Positions 27,216 through 39,700 of a stretch of 64,000 nt of DNA are shown here, piece after piece. Location of the stretch: assembly GCF_040954835.1 (NCBI RefSeq), contig NC_090704.1, positions 44,892,979-44,956,978 of the forward strand. The letters are read 5' to 3'. Position 1 is the stretch's first letter; the number at the start of each line of letters is the position of its first letter. A program made the translations under genes and the position numbers. The notes under the pieces are model-generated. The model saw nothing but the letters and a program-made list of their open reading frames with translations, was not told the DNA's origin and did no database searches. The stretch comes from Lepisosteus oculatus. Its lineage: Eukaryota; Chordata; Actinopteri; Semionotiformes; Lepisosteidae.

Positions 27216-29654
27216 GTCAATGCAAAGGCAAACCAGAGAAAAAGTACTGTACAACAAAGTCAAGCTTTGTACAGTAAAAGTGCAAATATCCTGTATTAAA
27301 TTTAACACAGAAAACTTCTATAGTGCCAAGAATCCTGTTGTACAGCCTGGGTTTCAGCTCTTCCCCAGGCATCTTCCAGCTTTCCTTCCACCTGAGAATT
27401 ATTTTACACCTCCACACATTAAAAAAATGTCTGCTTACGCACTTCAACGCAGGTGTCAAAGACGTCATTCAGAGCTCATGTGGAGTAAACTCTAGACATT
27501 GCAGTAGTTCTCTGGGTACAGTATGTCTTTCTCTTAGCTGCTCCATGGCCTGTTGGAGCTTTATGCGCTTGTGTGCTTATGTGTTGGGTGGAGGAAGTCA
27601 GGTGGGGAAGCATTTCAATGACGCACGGGATCAGCACATGTCCTTCACAGCAGGATGTGGAGCTGAAGATCAAGGCACAAAATTGATCAGGCGAATATGG
27701 AAAAGCAGAGGACATGAATTAATCCATGAGGTGGCATGTGGTCTTGATTTTAATACAGGCCTGAATGTCAGAGCTGCACAAGATACTGCTGCTCAGCAGG
27801 ACATCTTAAACTCCCTGTAGAGAAACACAGGCCCAGTGGCTACAATCCAGACAGTTTTAGTCCCTAATCCCTCTCGCTGGAATGATCTCATTATCACTAA
27901 AGAGTCCAGCTCCCTTTGGAACAGGGAGATCAACTTACAGAGAAATGTGATGTCTTATCCTTGAGTCGTTTTGTAATTTTGCTGCTGTTACATTTTTGCT
28001 CATAAATGTAAATGCTGTTGTTTTATATCCCCCTGATTTTAGCTTTATCAATTTCTGGTGTCAAGTAACAGCATTTATACTGTAAAACACCGCCTTGCAT
28101 TGTTCCCTACATATTGTTTTTAAATGAAATTCCTCTCTGACGGGCTTGTGTAATTAAAGTCTATCGTATGAGGGGTAGTCTATTTGATGAAGCACGCAGG
28201 CAATACACGGGAGAGTTTAAATAGCTTTTAAAAAAGTTTCAGCATATGGTGCTGTGGAGCACAAAAAATTGCTTAGTTGAGAGCAAGGTAACGTCTGAGC
28301 ATGCAGGCTTTAATGAGGCTCTCTGGTGCCTTCTTCCTGCAGACTCAGGAAACATACCTGCCCCCCATGCAGGGAATTACTCAGGAATCGCAGAAGGTGG
28401 ACCGAGCAATGCAGGGAGAGGTCTGGAAGGCAGAACAGCTGCTTGTGCCCAGAATTTATCTTCTCATGTTGATGAACTAGAGCTATTACAGGATATTAGA
28501 GGGTAAAACTGACCTTTTAAACAAAACGATTTCATCTTTTTTTTTGTTTTGCAAAAACACTTCCAGCCAGCCCATACTGCAATTTCATTTTTTAAATTAT
28601 TTTGTTCAATTTGTCTTACTCTACTGGCCCATTCATGTGTGGTGTTTCCTTTGTGGTCACACTCGGCAGCAATCACTGTGGGTTTTGTAAGTCTTGCAGG
28701 AACAGGGGCACCAGCTAAGTTCATAACTAACAGTTCACATAGCATGGAAAACCCAAACCCCTCATGCAAATCACAGCTGTGGCCCTGCCGATCCTGCTCA
28801 GAACTGGGGCAGCGTGTGATGTTGCTTCTGACGTGTTTGAAGGACCGGGGACCTAACCATAGTCTCAGAACTTGATTTTTCTTAGGATAGAACTCCCATA
28901 TGAAGAACATACCATAAATACTGTATATATATATATCCATGAATTGTATTGGGCTGGTTTGAAAGCATTGTTTTGTCACAATCTATCTGTGCGTCTGCTA
29001 AAAGATTTACAGACAAGTGCCACTGCATGGGACAGGTTCTATTGTGCTCTTCGAGTGCAGAGCTGGGACAGCGTGCAGGATGCAAAGGAGCGATCAGATG
29101 TTCAGTCCACATTGAAAAGGGGAGGGAGTGTGCAGCTTTCGTGGTGTCCTCCACTTGATCCAGTGTACTTACAGTCGCCCCTGGGCCTCCAGTGTGGCAG
29201 CTCGTCACTCTACACAGCCTGCTGAAGTCTCCGCTGAGAGCTGCATTTACCTTGTATTGAAACCGCAGGGATGGGTTGTGTTTCTTGTAATGTGTTGTTC
29301 TCAGTACCAGGTGGCGTGACGCTCGGCGTGCTACAGAGGACGTAGAAGCCCTGATCTTGCCGTCTGTGAGGAGGAAGCGCTTCTTCACTCTCTGTCCTGT
29401 TAGGAGCTGCAACACTCTCTGCAGAGCAGAGCCAGGCCGAGCGCCCAAGTCAGGCTCAATCAGTCAGGACTGGGTCTCCCTGCTGGTGTGACACGTGCTC
29501 CCCTCCCCGCTCCTCCCGGGATTCTGACGGTCTTCTGCCATGGAGTTCTGCACTGTCTAGATGCCTGCTCTAGCCCTGCCAGCACACTGAGCCCTGTGAC
29601 GCTGGAGGGAGGCTGGAAGAAGATCACTGACTTAGGCAGAGATTACTTCTGTGT

Positions 29655-29676
29655 GTCATGTGTGTGTGTGTGTGTG
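29655..29676. repeat. TG microsatellite
   Basis: Uninterrupted tg repeat of about 20 bases in gene-free DNA. Confidence 0.9.
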
Positions 29677-30289
29677 CTCATAGCTCCTAGGAAACATGCC
29701 TGTAGCCCTTGCAGGACTGGTCTTCCCAGCCTCAGTCAACCCAGGGATCTTCTCATGTTCCCTCGCCTTTACTGACTTCTTTAGAACTTCTTTAGCTAAG
29801 GACGTAGTTTTTGCTTTCAAGAATTTTATGCCTAAACGTTTGCTGTGAATTTGGACAGGTAAACTGAAATCTCCCGGCAGTCTCGGGGCTAGGAGAAAAT
29901 TGAAGGGAATTGAAGTGGAAAGCAGCGGGGGGAGTGAATTCACCGAGAGCTCATCTGGAAGAAACAGGCAGCAGATGCTGGGGGTCACAGCCACTGTAGT
30001 GGGGAAGGCATGCTTTAGGGCATGGAGCTCAGTGCACAGGCTGCTGCATGTCCCTTTATTATTAATGAAATTTGTGAATAAGACAGGTCAGGCAGCTGCA
30101 GTTGGACGAGAGAAACAAAAGAAGGCTTAAAGGTTACTAGACATCTGCAAATATTAGATCTGGCGCAAAGACGCTTTGTAAATGTTACATTATTGCTTGC
30201 CCAGCAGTCCAGCTTGATCCCCAGTAGATATATCCTTTGTCTGAAACATACCGTATGCCTTAGATGGGATTGCTGTTGTTGCTGTTCTC

Positions 30290-30428
30290 GCTAGCATGGC
30301 CACTCTCCGGGGCCGGGTCCTGGCTTTGATTCTGGTCAGGTGCTGTCTGTGTGGAGTTTGCATGTTCACCCCTGTGTTAGTGTGGGCTTTTTCCAGGAGC
30401 TCTGCTTTCCCCCCACCTCCTAAACACA
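30290..30428 (-). repeat. Reverse-oriented fragment of the repeat seen at 9.7-10.0 kb
   Basis: Carries tgtgtggagtttgcatgttc, then cctgtgttagtgtgggc, then ctccaggagc-like and ccccccacctcc segments. This is the reverse complement order of the agaacatgcaaactcca / tgtgggagg motifs of the family. Confidence 0.6.
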
Positions 30429-31540
30429 CTCAACAGGGAGGTTGAGAAAGGGAGCTGGGCAGCTTTACTGTGCTGTTAGGAATAGCTCTGATGCCTCTCC
30501 TATTTGATTATATTGCTGTTGTCCTTAACATTGTGTACAGACCCCGCCACATACACAGACACACACATTTTCTTGTGCTCCTACATCGTAAGGCTGGGCA
30601 CCATCGAAATCCTGAGCTGCAGAACAGAATTCACCCTTCAGTCTTTCTGGACTTCTGGACTAGATCTGTGGACTAGGTGGAGTTGAAAAATATGAGAAAA
30701 CTGAACACTCTAGCAACAGCATAGAAAAGTGCTAGAGAGTAATGTTTCAGAGCACCTGACTGTTAGCTGTGTCAATCTGAAAGCATCAAGTCTTTTGGAC
30801 AAAGCTGATAGTTTAATGTCACTTGGAAAGGTTGCAACAGTAGCATGAAAGCTGGAGTGTAAAATGTGTTACTGACTTGATTTATAACTTCATTGGCCTG
30901 GAGCTCCAATTAAGAAGGGGAGGCAGATGGTTCTTGAGCTGGTCACAGCATGGGGATCAATTCTTCCTGAGACTGGGGGACACAAAACATCATATCTGAT
31001 ATACACTGATGAGGCAGCGGACAGTGAAGCACTAAACCAGCTGTTAAGGGGAGCTGTGTTTTTTGTTATGCAAGACCCTCTCTCAGGTTCACAGATCACA
31101 GCCCTAATTAAAAAGACTGAGGTCTGAATTTAATGCATTTAAAAGAAAAATAAATTATTGAGGAAGAAAAAGAGGTGACTCCTGCTTCTTTTATCATCAA
31201 TCGGAAGCCTTATGAACAACATCAAAGACTTTTCTCCTCAGCAGGATCTAAGCCTGGGAGTCAGGGGTAAGACAACATATGTGTGTTTTCCGGGGGTGGG
31301 TGGGGTGGGGCAGTATCCAGGTTTTAATCGCTCACAGCTCTAGGATGTCGGCGGTTTGCCCAGGTCAGCACGAGCGAAGAGCAGGCTGGAAAACCTTGTT
31401 TGGAGCGAGAGTGAATATGTGGACATAGAGCCGGCTTCGTGAAAGAAATAACAACCCCCAGGGGCGCCCGCAATGTCCCCCTCGGCGCGCGCCGGGCTCC
31501 GTCACTGCGGGGAGGCAGCGAGCTGGAGGGGTGACTGCTG

Positions 31541-31592
31541 GGATAGATAGAGATAGATAGATACTTTATTGATCCCGTGAGGGAAGGGCTGA
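31541..31592 (-). repeat. LINE/SINE 3' tail fragment (GATA-type microsatellite plus conserved end)
   Basis: gatagatagatactttattg followed by atcccgtgagggaaggg is the same 3' end seen on the L2/CR1-like LINE at 12,079-12,120. Only about 50 bp remain, and a CpG-rich stretch abuts it upstream. Confidence 0.7.
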
Positions 31593-32159
31593 ATTCGCTG
31601 ACCCTTCCAAGCCTCACATCATCCCAGGCCCGGCACAGACCGTCTCTTCAGGGCTGTTTACATTTTAATGCCTCATCATTTCCGCAGCATTGACTTCAAT
31701 TCCCCTCCGCTGACATCCCCTGCCAAACGGCGCTTGATGCCCGTGATGATGGGCCAGTTTATTCAAGGGACGGCTAATGGCAGTTTAGTTCTGTTGCGCT
31801 TCATCTGAGCTGCCGCAGCGCTGCTGCCAGGATCCTGGCCCTGGCCTGGCTGACTGGACCCACACGCAGATCCTCCTCCCTCTCCAGCGCCAGCTGATCC
31901 GCGCTCCTGCGTGAAAGAAGAGCTGGACCCCTGTGCCAGCTCCCCGGCTCTGCCGCGCGGCCCTGCTGGGTATAGTTAACACACTTCATAAGCATCTAAG
32001 CATCTGACATTTCTGGGATTAGGAGTCGGTTGGCATTCCAGTGCATTGGCACTCAGCAATATTCCGGTTTGTGCCCTAATCCCCCTGGAATCGCAGTTTC
32101 TCCTAGCTAAATAGAGCTTTGTAAATAGCACAATATTTAGTTTGTAAACTTCCCCCTCC

Positions 32160-32240
32160 CCTCTTGATAATAATCCTTTATTTAACCAGATAAGTCAGTT
32201 TAGCACAATTTCTCAGTAATGGGCCAGCTCGGCAGCTCTT
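32160..32240. repeat. Short interspersed-repeat end
   Basis: ataatcctttatttaaccag followed by ataagtcagtttagc resembles the 3' end of common vertebrate repeats (tttatttaaccaggtaagtc). The rest of the element is not recognisable. Confidence 0.4.
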
Positions 32241-35200
32241 TGAGAACGTCTTCAGACAACATATAGAACAGTGCATTACACATTAAAGCTGTGTGTCTGT
32301 GAATCAGAGTTCAAGAGAACTGCCTTCCCTTTTCATCACAAGCCATTAAAATATCCTTGATTTAGGGTCTTTGAAATATCCTGTACTGTTGGTATATTTT
32401 ACAGTACCTCACAAGTCTCCCTTCACACTTCTAGGGCTGTAGGCAGGATCTCTCATGTCTGTAAAACTCTCATGTCCTTGTCTTCCCTTGTCTTCCTCGT
32501 CCCCAGTGAGTGAGCACAGTTGCAGCATCTGCACTCTGGTCTGGTTTGTCGTTCATCTCCATAAAGCTTTGATTCGCCCCACGGGAGAGAGGGGAATCTG
32601 GAGATTCAACCATTTCCAGAGGTTTTAGTCCGCAGGTGTAGTTTTTGCTGTATCAAACATGGGGGGGCTTTCGGCGGCATTATTCCACATGACAATGTTG
32701 GACCGTTTGAGTTTAAGGACAGGCTAGTCGGAGCTTGAAACACACTCTTTAATTATGAAACTCAGTCAGCTAAGTGTCGCGGATGCTTTCACGCTAAATG
32801 AAATATGGTGTCCTCCTATGAGGATCTTTTTTTTCAATCAAACTGTAATAAAAATGTAGGGAGCGCTCCAGATATATTGTGGCTTTCTGCCATAACATTG
32901 TAAATTTCCTTCTGGTGCCAGTGCTGTCCAGAATACAAACTGAATGTTACACGGTAAGGTAAGAACATCTCTTTTCAAAGCTTATTTTGGTATACCACAG
33001 TAAAAAACAGACTGGATTTCCTATTCAAATGTAGTTATTCACATGATGAGCTGTAAGGTGACCTTACAGTAACTTCGAACCTTCAATTACAAGATGGATT
33101 ACAACGTTTACCTCATTACTTTAGCCAAAAACTGGGGCCTACTGTCACAAAACACACCTTTGGCAAAAAATGGACATCATCACAGGATGACAATACAAAG
33201 CCTCGATCACACCCAGTGACAAAACGCTCGAGAGAGTGTAAAAACTCAGTGCTGCTGACTGGCTACCTCATTCTCATTCTCTAGCCTCAGGTGGAATGTT
33301 CGGCCGAAGAAGGTTGAACACACAAACTGGAATTTCACATGGTGGAATGGTGAAAAATCCCTCAATCACTCAATTTACTGCATCAAAATATTAAAAGGCT
33401 GGAGGCTGCTGCAGCCAGAGGAGGACACAATAAATACTGATTACTGGGGTACAAAACACTTTAAACACCACGAATTGTGAAATACATGTTAACAGCTTTT
33501 AACATATGTTCTGTTGAAACGACAGTACGGAGAGACATGCGCGTCTTTGTCTTTTTATTTGTTTCCATAACAGATATTGAAGGTACATCTGGATTTTCAG
33601 GCTAAATCATCTGTGAGTGATGGTCCAACATGAGTATGAATACATGTTACTGTAGCATAAACTCACCAAGAGCACCACAATACAATATAGTCGTACGAAA
33701 GACGTGATCAGTAAGAATTCAGGCAAATAAAAAGCATTCCGTCAACATGTTTACACCACAGAGCAAGCGTCAGACTGAGCACTGTTTTAAAGGATTCTTC
33801 CAAACTGTTTTGCTATGAATCCCATTTGACAGCTCTGTCGGCAGTTTAGTCCTCCTTTGTCTCCTGAGTTAACAACTGCTGTTAGTCTTCTGTTATTAGT
33901 TTCAGAACACTACTGACAGAGCACTGAGGTTTTACGTTTTTATTGAGGATGAGGTGCAGTGAAGCTCTCCATACTTTTAAAGCTGCTTTGTTATGCAATT
34001 AAATCAGTAATCAGTGCATTACAATGTAATAACTATGTATCTAGAAATTCTGTAGAGTATCCTTTTCTTACACTGCCTTATATTTACTGTTCAATACTAT
34101 CAACTGCTGTAGAATTCTGTAACACTCTTTGTCTAACTGCTGCTAAAGGCTCCATTGCAAATTAATTGATTGAATGTAATTTAATTGCAAAAGCATTTGC
34201 ATTTCTATCACTATCAAGTTCATACAAGACTGCTTTCTTTTAATGTGAAATTGGAACCAAAACCACACAATATCACACTTGCATGTTCTCTTCTTCCTAC
34301 AGATTTATTGTCAGTGAGTGTGGGTGCAGCAAAAAAGAACATTTGTCTTCATAAGTTTCCAATTTCATGAATGCAGAGGGGAAAAAAATCAGGTTATCTG
34401 TAAATTAGTTTGACCGAGATTGCTGTCAGGACCTGGTTCTCTTTAAACCAGCCTTCTGTCACATTGCCTCCAAAGATTACTAAATTAAATTCCTCACACA
34501 GCCAGCAACATGAGAGAGGGACTGCGTGCCTCTGCTATCTCCATCGGTCTCTTGGGCACTCTTTCAAAACCAGAGAGCTGAGACAATTTATCATAATGTC
34601 AACTGCCGTAGGAGAAGCAAGAGCTTGCTTCCTGTTGTGAGAATACAGTTGAGCTGTTAGAGTTCAGAGTCTGTCATTAAAATACCAGTCGCAATGCATG
34701 TGCTGCCTATAGTCGCTCCAGCAAAAGAGGCTTGCACCAGTGGCAGAAGCACTAATAGGAGCCACCATGTACATCTCCCAGGGGCAGGAGAGAGGGTGAG
34801 ATGTACACATCTCTCTTGTGGCGCACAACTGCATTGCTGGCACTCTTCTGTTGGGACATTCAGCTACTCCTTCAACTGCTGGAGCTCTCAGACTGATGTT
34901 TTTAAAGCTTTCCTCATGGTTGTCTGCAGAAGAGCTTGACAGACCTCTTTCTTTTGTGTATCAATAACAAAGCAACATCACACTGCAGACGCTGCCCTGT
35001 GGGTCCAGCTTCTAAGGGTTTTAAATATTAACAAGGATGTTCCTTGCTGTTTTCTGCCCATCCATTTCTGCCAAACTCGCACAGCACTGAGAAGACGAGA
35101 TGCAGCCCATGTGTCAGTGTGTAGGTGTTTGTGGGAGTTGTGTGTGTGTGTGGGGGAGGTGTGTTGGGGGGGGTTAATTGTTTCAGTGCATGTCTGTGTA

Positions 35201-37253
35201 CGTACAGAGAAAAAATGAAAAATGCAAGAAAGACCGCACAGTATTTGAAAATGTATGCCACGAAGCACCTGAATCTATTAGACATATCTTTTTTAAATTA
35301 CTGCTTGCTTGAATTAATAATGGATGAATCAATACAAAGGCAGACCTCTCAAGAAACTGACCTGTTGAGGGTTTTCTGATCTTCTGGGGGAAGTAAATAC
35401 AGAAGTTTGTGGTGTAGTCATGCAAAAACACTGCTGACTGCAATGCAGCATAGAATAGAAATATGCTTTTCATAATTGGTTAGGTCGTTGAACCAGAGAG
35501 GGTTTTGGGGAGCACCACACTGATTTGCTCGACTCTTCATTTGGAAAAAGCAGTATCTGGCAGCAGGTCTGAACAGTCATGCAGTCTGCGTGTAGAAGGG
35601 CACTGACGACAGCAGCTCTAAGGCGAGGTCGAGGGTTGCGGGGTGAGTGCAGAAGACAGCGAGAGGGGCTGTCTCCCTGGAGCTGCAGCTCTCTCTAGTC
35701 ATCACTTACCAAACACCACTGGAGCTTCTCACGTTTCCATGGCGCCCAGGCTGGCAGCAGCATCTCTTTCATGAGGGTCTTCTGCAGCTGGGCTCCTGGG
35801 GCTTACGGGTCTAGGGAAAAGGTTAAAGGTCGTCTGCCAGGAGACAGCTGAGGACCCTGGCAGAGTGGCCTGTATCTTCTGGGGATCTCGGGAATTCACA
35901 TTGTTCTCCTATTGTACACTTTGAGCAGACCTGGGCACTAGCAAAAAATCACAAGCATAAAAATCCTAACTAAAACCCGCCGAGACTGTACAATGACTGA
36001 CTAGAGTATTGCTGATGTTATGCTACATTGCCGCACAGACTATAAATACGCAGCAGAAGAGAAAATGAACTACCCTATAGAATTGCATACTTCCACTAAT
36101 CCTAAAGGACCCACTCCCTCCCCAGCCAGAAGAGAAAAGAAATAGTATAACACTCAGTGAGGGTGGGGGTCCTGACTCACTTCTCTTCCCTACTGTGAAA
36201 GGAGTTTTGAGAGCAAGTATGGTCTACAGCTGAAGCAGACCTTTAGGGTTATCTTCTGGGAAGGTAAAGCTACTAGCGACACCTGCTGGAAATCTTTAAG
36301 CACTGTCTTGTTTGTGCAACAGAACAGCTTGTTGTAACAAGCCCAGGGAAAGGTTAATTACCAATCACTTGCTTAGAAACACCATTTTACTGTTTTTTTT
36401 TCAAATATTGATTATTGCACATGATTAGCTGTTCTGTCTGGTTCTTCTAATGTAGCACACGTACAATAGTTCATCCATAACTGCAAAATCAATTAGGCAA
36501 CAGCATTGCAGAAGCCCTGTTGTAATTTAGGGTTAATTAGAACATATTGGAGTTGCCCCTCAGAGCATCGCATTACTTGATTAATAGGATGGCAGTTAAT
36601 TAACATGGAAAGCACTTGCTTTAAAATGCAAATTATGAAAAGTGGATTTTAAGCAAAATGTATGGTCACCCTAGTGCATTAAAACCCATTGCTAGCAAGA
36701 GGAAAGAGAAATAATAATTAGATAGTGGGATTAGGTATTAAGGTCTGGGTTCCCTTTGCTTGTGAAGTCTGATTGAATTGAAACGGCTGAAACACTAATG
36801 CTCCCCTGCATTCAACAGTTTGTCAATTGATTGAGATGCAGAAAACAAAAATGTTACGTGGATATACAGTATACCGTCCAACTAAAACAAAATACTATTA
36901 AAAATCCCTTTTGTAGGAAAGCAATCCAAATTGCCTATTCATTTCCCTTGTAAAAAAGCACTGTTAGGGATCACCTGTAACCCAGGAATATATATATCTG
37001 ACCTCAGTCAATAAATTTCTGAATGTATGCAATCACTGCCATCAATAGTGTGTCACAATAGTTCTCCAGCTGTTCAGCTTATCTGTGGCTGTTTGAGCTG
37101 TTCAACTCAGGAGCTGAACAGCTGGTTTTGAAGGTTTGCTTACATCTTCATGGCCCAAAGAGCCAGGAAAAGGCGTTAATCACCTGTTAAGACAATACTT
37201 AGATCAATTGGGTAGATAAGAGATTTGATGAGATGAGAACCTGCAGATACCGT

Positions 37254-37380
37254 TGTCCACTAGGACAAGATTGTCCAGTCCTGGTCGGGGGTGGTTGGTG
37301 TGTCTGTGGGTTTTCAATCTGCAGTATCTCAGCCCCTAACGAAGTAAGTCAGTTAATTACTGGCTAAACTGAGACAACGG
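37254..37380. mobile_element. Partial MITE of the same type
   Basis: Contains ttgtccagtcctggtc followed by gtgtgtctgtgggttttcaa and taagtcagttaattactggc, the order seen in one arm of the foldback element at 24.4 kb. Only one arm is evident. It abuts the CpG-rich promoter at 37.4 kb. Confidence 0.4.
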
Positions 37381-38670
37381 GACTGCCTCTCCTCTCTCTT
37401 CGGGTGCGGTTGCTGCCGACACTAGGCTCTCCAGTCTAGGGATAGAGGGACAAGAGACACACCCGGACCGGCGCTCTAACACGTGACTCGCGCAGCCCTG
37501 CTGAAAGCGCTGAGGTGATCCGAACGGGGTTCCAGGAGCATAAATAATAACTGGAAGTGGATTTTAAAAATCTGTTTTCAGAAGGAGGGTGGTGCCGTTT
37601 ACCGTGAAGAAGTGGCTTTCCGATCATGGATGTGGAGGTTTGCGGGGGGGTGTTTTAACGACTCTCTTACTTCATTCCCCTTTCCCTTCATAAGGGTGAA
37701 GAAGGATCCTTAACAAACAGATTGGGTTATGCAGTATTTTGATTTGCTGTTCAGGAACGAATTAACCTCCGTTTCCACCCCCATATCTATTGAGCTCTGT
37801 TTAAGACTGGCATTAGAAAAGGCAATAAACCCTGTGCATCTTTTAACACTAATAAGCCGCCGCCGCCACCCACCCCCACCCCCCTCTTCCGGGCCCGGGA
37901 TACACGTGATCTGCTTTCTCCCATTTTATTGGCTGAGGTAACAGCCAATAGGAGCCGCCGTCTCCCAGCAGCTTATGCGGAAGTGAGGTACTTATACGGA
38001 GAGGAATGGTTTGAAGATGTGAGTAGGGTGGGTTAAGAATGTTGTTAGTTTCCCGGGGATGTGTGCAAGAATTGGAAGGAATAATGGATGTTTCCTTCTT
38101 TCAAGAAGGACATTCGTGTTTAATTGTGGGTATAGCTAGACCGCGGGAAGCATGTGTGCTAAAAATGCCCCGACTGCTGTCCTCTCAAGGACAATGGGCT
38201 GAACTAGACCCTTCGGATGCACGAAAGGGTGGCGGGTTCTGCAGCTCTGAGCTTGGAAACTGGTGGACTTAAATCATGCGGTGAGTTTCTGCTTGTTGCG
38301 TTTGTGTGTGCGTGCGTCGCTCTTCGTTCTTCACATGCCTTTAGGTCACTTTTACTTCGGCCGAAATCGTTCGATGGGTGAGTTTACACATCTTGCGTGT
38401 GTACAATAGGTCCCATTTTAAAGTGAATGTTTTTTTTTTTATTTTCGAGCTGGACTTTTATACCTAGACGAGATTTCTACTTGTAAAATCTATTTTGCTT
38501 TACCGACGAACCGCCTGTGCAATCTGAATTTTTACAAGAGTGTTACTTACACAGGTCCCCACCGGCCTCGGCGCGTTTTTCAAGAAAACCCCCCAGCAAG
38601 ACACCACGTGTACCGTCACTGTGCGAGGACGTGTTGTACGTGTGTCGTCCCAGCAGGCGGCGCTGGTTGC
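37380..38670 (+). promoter_or_regulatory. CpG-rich promoter of the scaRNA host gene
   Basis: CpG density rises abruptly near 37,380 and falls after about 38,660. At 37,928-37,949 an inverted CCAAT (ATTGGCTG) and a direct CCAAT (CAGCCAAT) form a perfect 8-bp inverted repeat with a 6-bp spacer, a strong NF-Y-type arrangement. An ETS/GABPA-like GCGGAAGTGAG follows at 37,978. These features predict transcription starting roughly 38,000-38,040 on the plus strand. A 14-bp C/A tract (cacccccaccccc) just upstream resembles Sp/KLF sites. No minus-strand gene model was found, so a bidirectional promoter is possible but unsupported. Confidence 0.65.
37928..37949. promoter_or_regulatory. Palindromic CCAAT-box pair (NF-Y site)
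   Basis: ATTGGCTG at 37,928-37,935 and its exact reverse complement CAGCCAAT at 37,942-37,949. The pair lies within a CpG-rich segment at the usual 60-100 bases upstream of a start site if transcription begins near 38,020. Confidence 0.7.
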
Positions 38671-38884
38671 TTTCAATAAAGGTAAGGTTTCACGAGAAGC
38701 ATGCCGTTTTCAACACTGGTCTTCTCCAAAATTCCTGCCTCCGCATCTCATTCATAAAATATCTGGTGCTGTGCAATGTATGTTTGGTGATGGTGCATTT
38801 TTTTGTGCCCTTGGTTAGGAGGGTTTGACATTAATCTCCCCCATCCCTGACTGTAGGGATGTTATTTTATGACCATGTCGTCTT

Positions 38885-38899
38885 GGGGGGGGGGGGGGT
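38885..38899. repeat. Poly-G tract
   Basis: About 15 consecutive G in the first part of the host-transcript region. Similar homopolymers are at about 14,871-14,884 (G) and 43,224-43,238 (C). Length may be unreliable in the assembly. Confidence 0.9.
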
Positions 38900-39341
38900 C
38901 TTCTGTTATTCCCTTAACTGTGTCCTGTGCTTTCCTGCTGCTGCCAGGTTATTTCAATGTGGTTCAGGGGATGATGGAGTTGATCAGACCCAGGTCTCCT
39001 AGGCAGGAGGCTATCTACTGTGGCTCTCCTTTTGTGCCTCAATATCCCATGTTATGTGTGCCTGCAAGGTAGCTGCGAGTCAATCGGTGTACAACCGACT
39101 TGCGTCATTGTGATTAACTCCGGACACGTAGTGCTCTGTGGTCCTGGTGTTGTGTGTGTGTGTGTGTTGTCATGGATCTTAGTGTGAAGTACTGATCACT
39201 TGCAGCTGTTGTAGCCTGTTGGGATGGAAATACTAAGCTGTGGTGCTCGCTGCCAGACTTTGCCTTAACAGACTTTGTTAGGATGTGTGTTCCATTGTAA
39301 TTGAAATGTGCATAATGTGTGACCTGCTCTTCACCTTGCAG

Positions 39342-39434
39342 ACCCTGTTTCTGGAACTCTCTAAGACAAGTTCCTGATACTGAGGAAAACCTGGCTTCTC
39401 TAAAGCCTTCTGCACCCGTCCTTTATGCTTCTTG
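39342..39434 (+). other. Candidate internal exon of the scaRNA host transcript
   Basis: The segment is bounded by a good pyrimidine-rich acceptor (ctgctcttcaccttgcag) and a consensus donor (gtaaga). It lies 266 bases upstream of the scaRNA. It has no sustained open frame, as expected of a noncoding host exon. Its length of 93 nt is typical. Confidence 0.5.
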
Positions 39435-39700
39435 GTAAGAGCCTGTTTCTGTGCGAGTAAGTTGCATCCGTCCTCAACCTCTGATCTGAAGAAGCATCAT
39501 TCTTTATCTGAAGTAATATGCGGGACACCATAGCAGCTTGATATAGTGCTGGTGTTCACGGATACAGGATTGAGCTGCCTAGAAAAAAAAACATTTCTCC
39601 TTCAGGAGTGTAGGCAAAGGGTGAAAGGTATTCCTGGATTTAATCATTTTTCCTCCTAATTGGCTTAAGTTAAGTGGCTTGTTTAACATAATCTAATTTG

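Larger units (their letters stand above)
24703..30289. other. Gene-free sequence
   Basis: A GC-richer block at 24.73-25.13 kb has a 132-codon minus-strand frame with no recognisable motif and may be a decayed repeat. Longer frames at 28.46-28.98 kb and 28.88-29.45 kb overlap each other and plus-strand frames, and show no conserved features. Confidence 0.5.
30429..37253. other. Gene-free sequence
   Basis: Contains a CpG-rich patch at 31.44-31.55 kb beside a LINE tail, a repeat end at 32.16 kb, and an AT-rich CpG-poor block at 36.36-36.83 kb that looks like conserved noncoding DNA. No gene can be supported. Confidence 0.55.

Noticed and set aside
28882..29448. 188-codon minus-strand open frame
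   Set aside because: No known domain, overlapped by three plus-strand frames, no splice or promoter context.
38948..39069. Segment beginning CCAGGTTATT considered as part of a U1-complementary guide, since ctgccaggt complements U1 7-15
   Set aside because: No H/ACA hairpins, H box or ACA box at correct distance; the match is equally explained by an exon acceptor (ctgctgccag). The proper guide is at 39,701-39,866.
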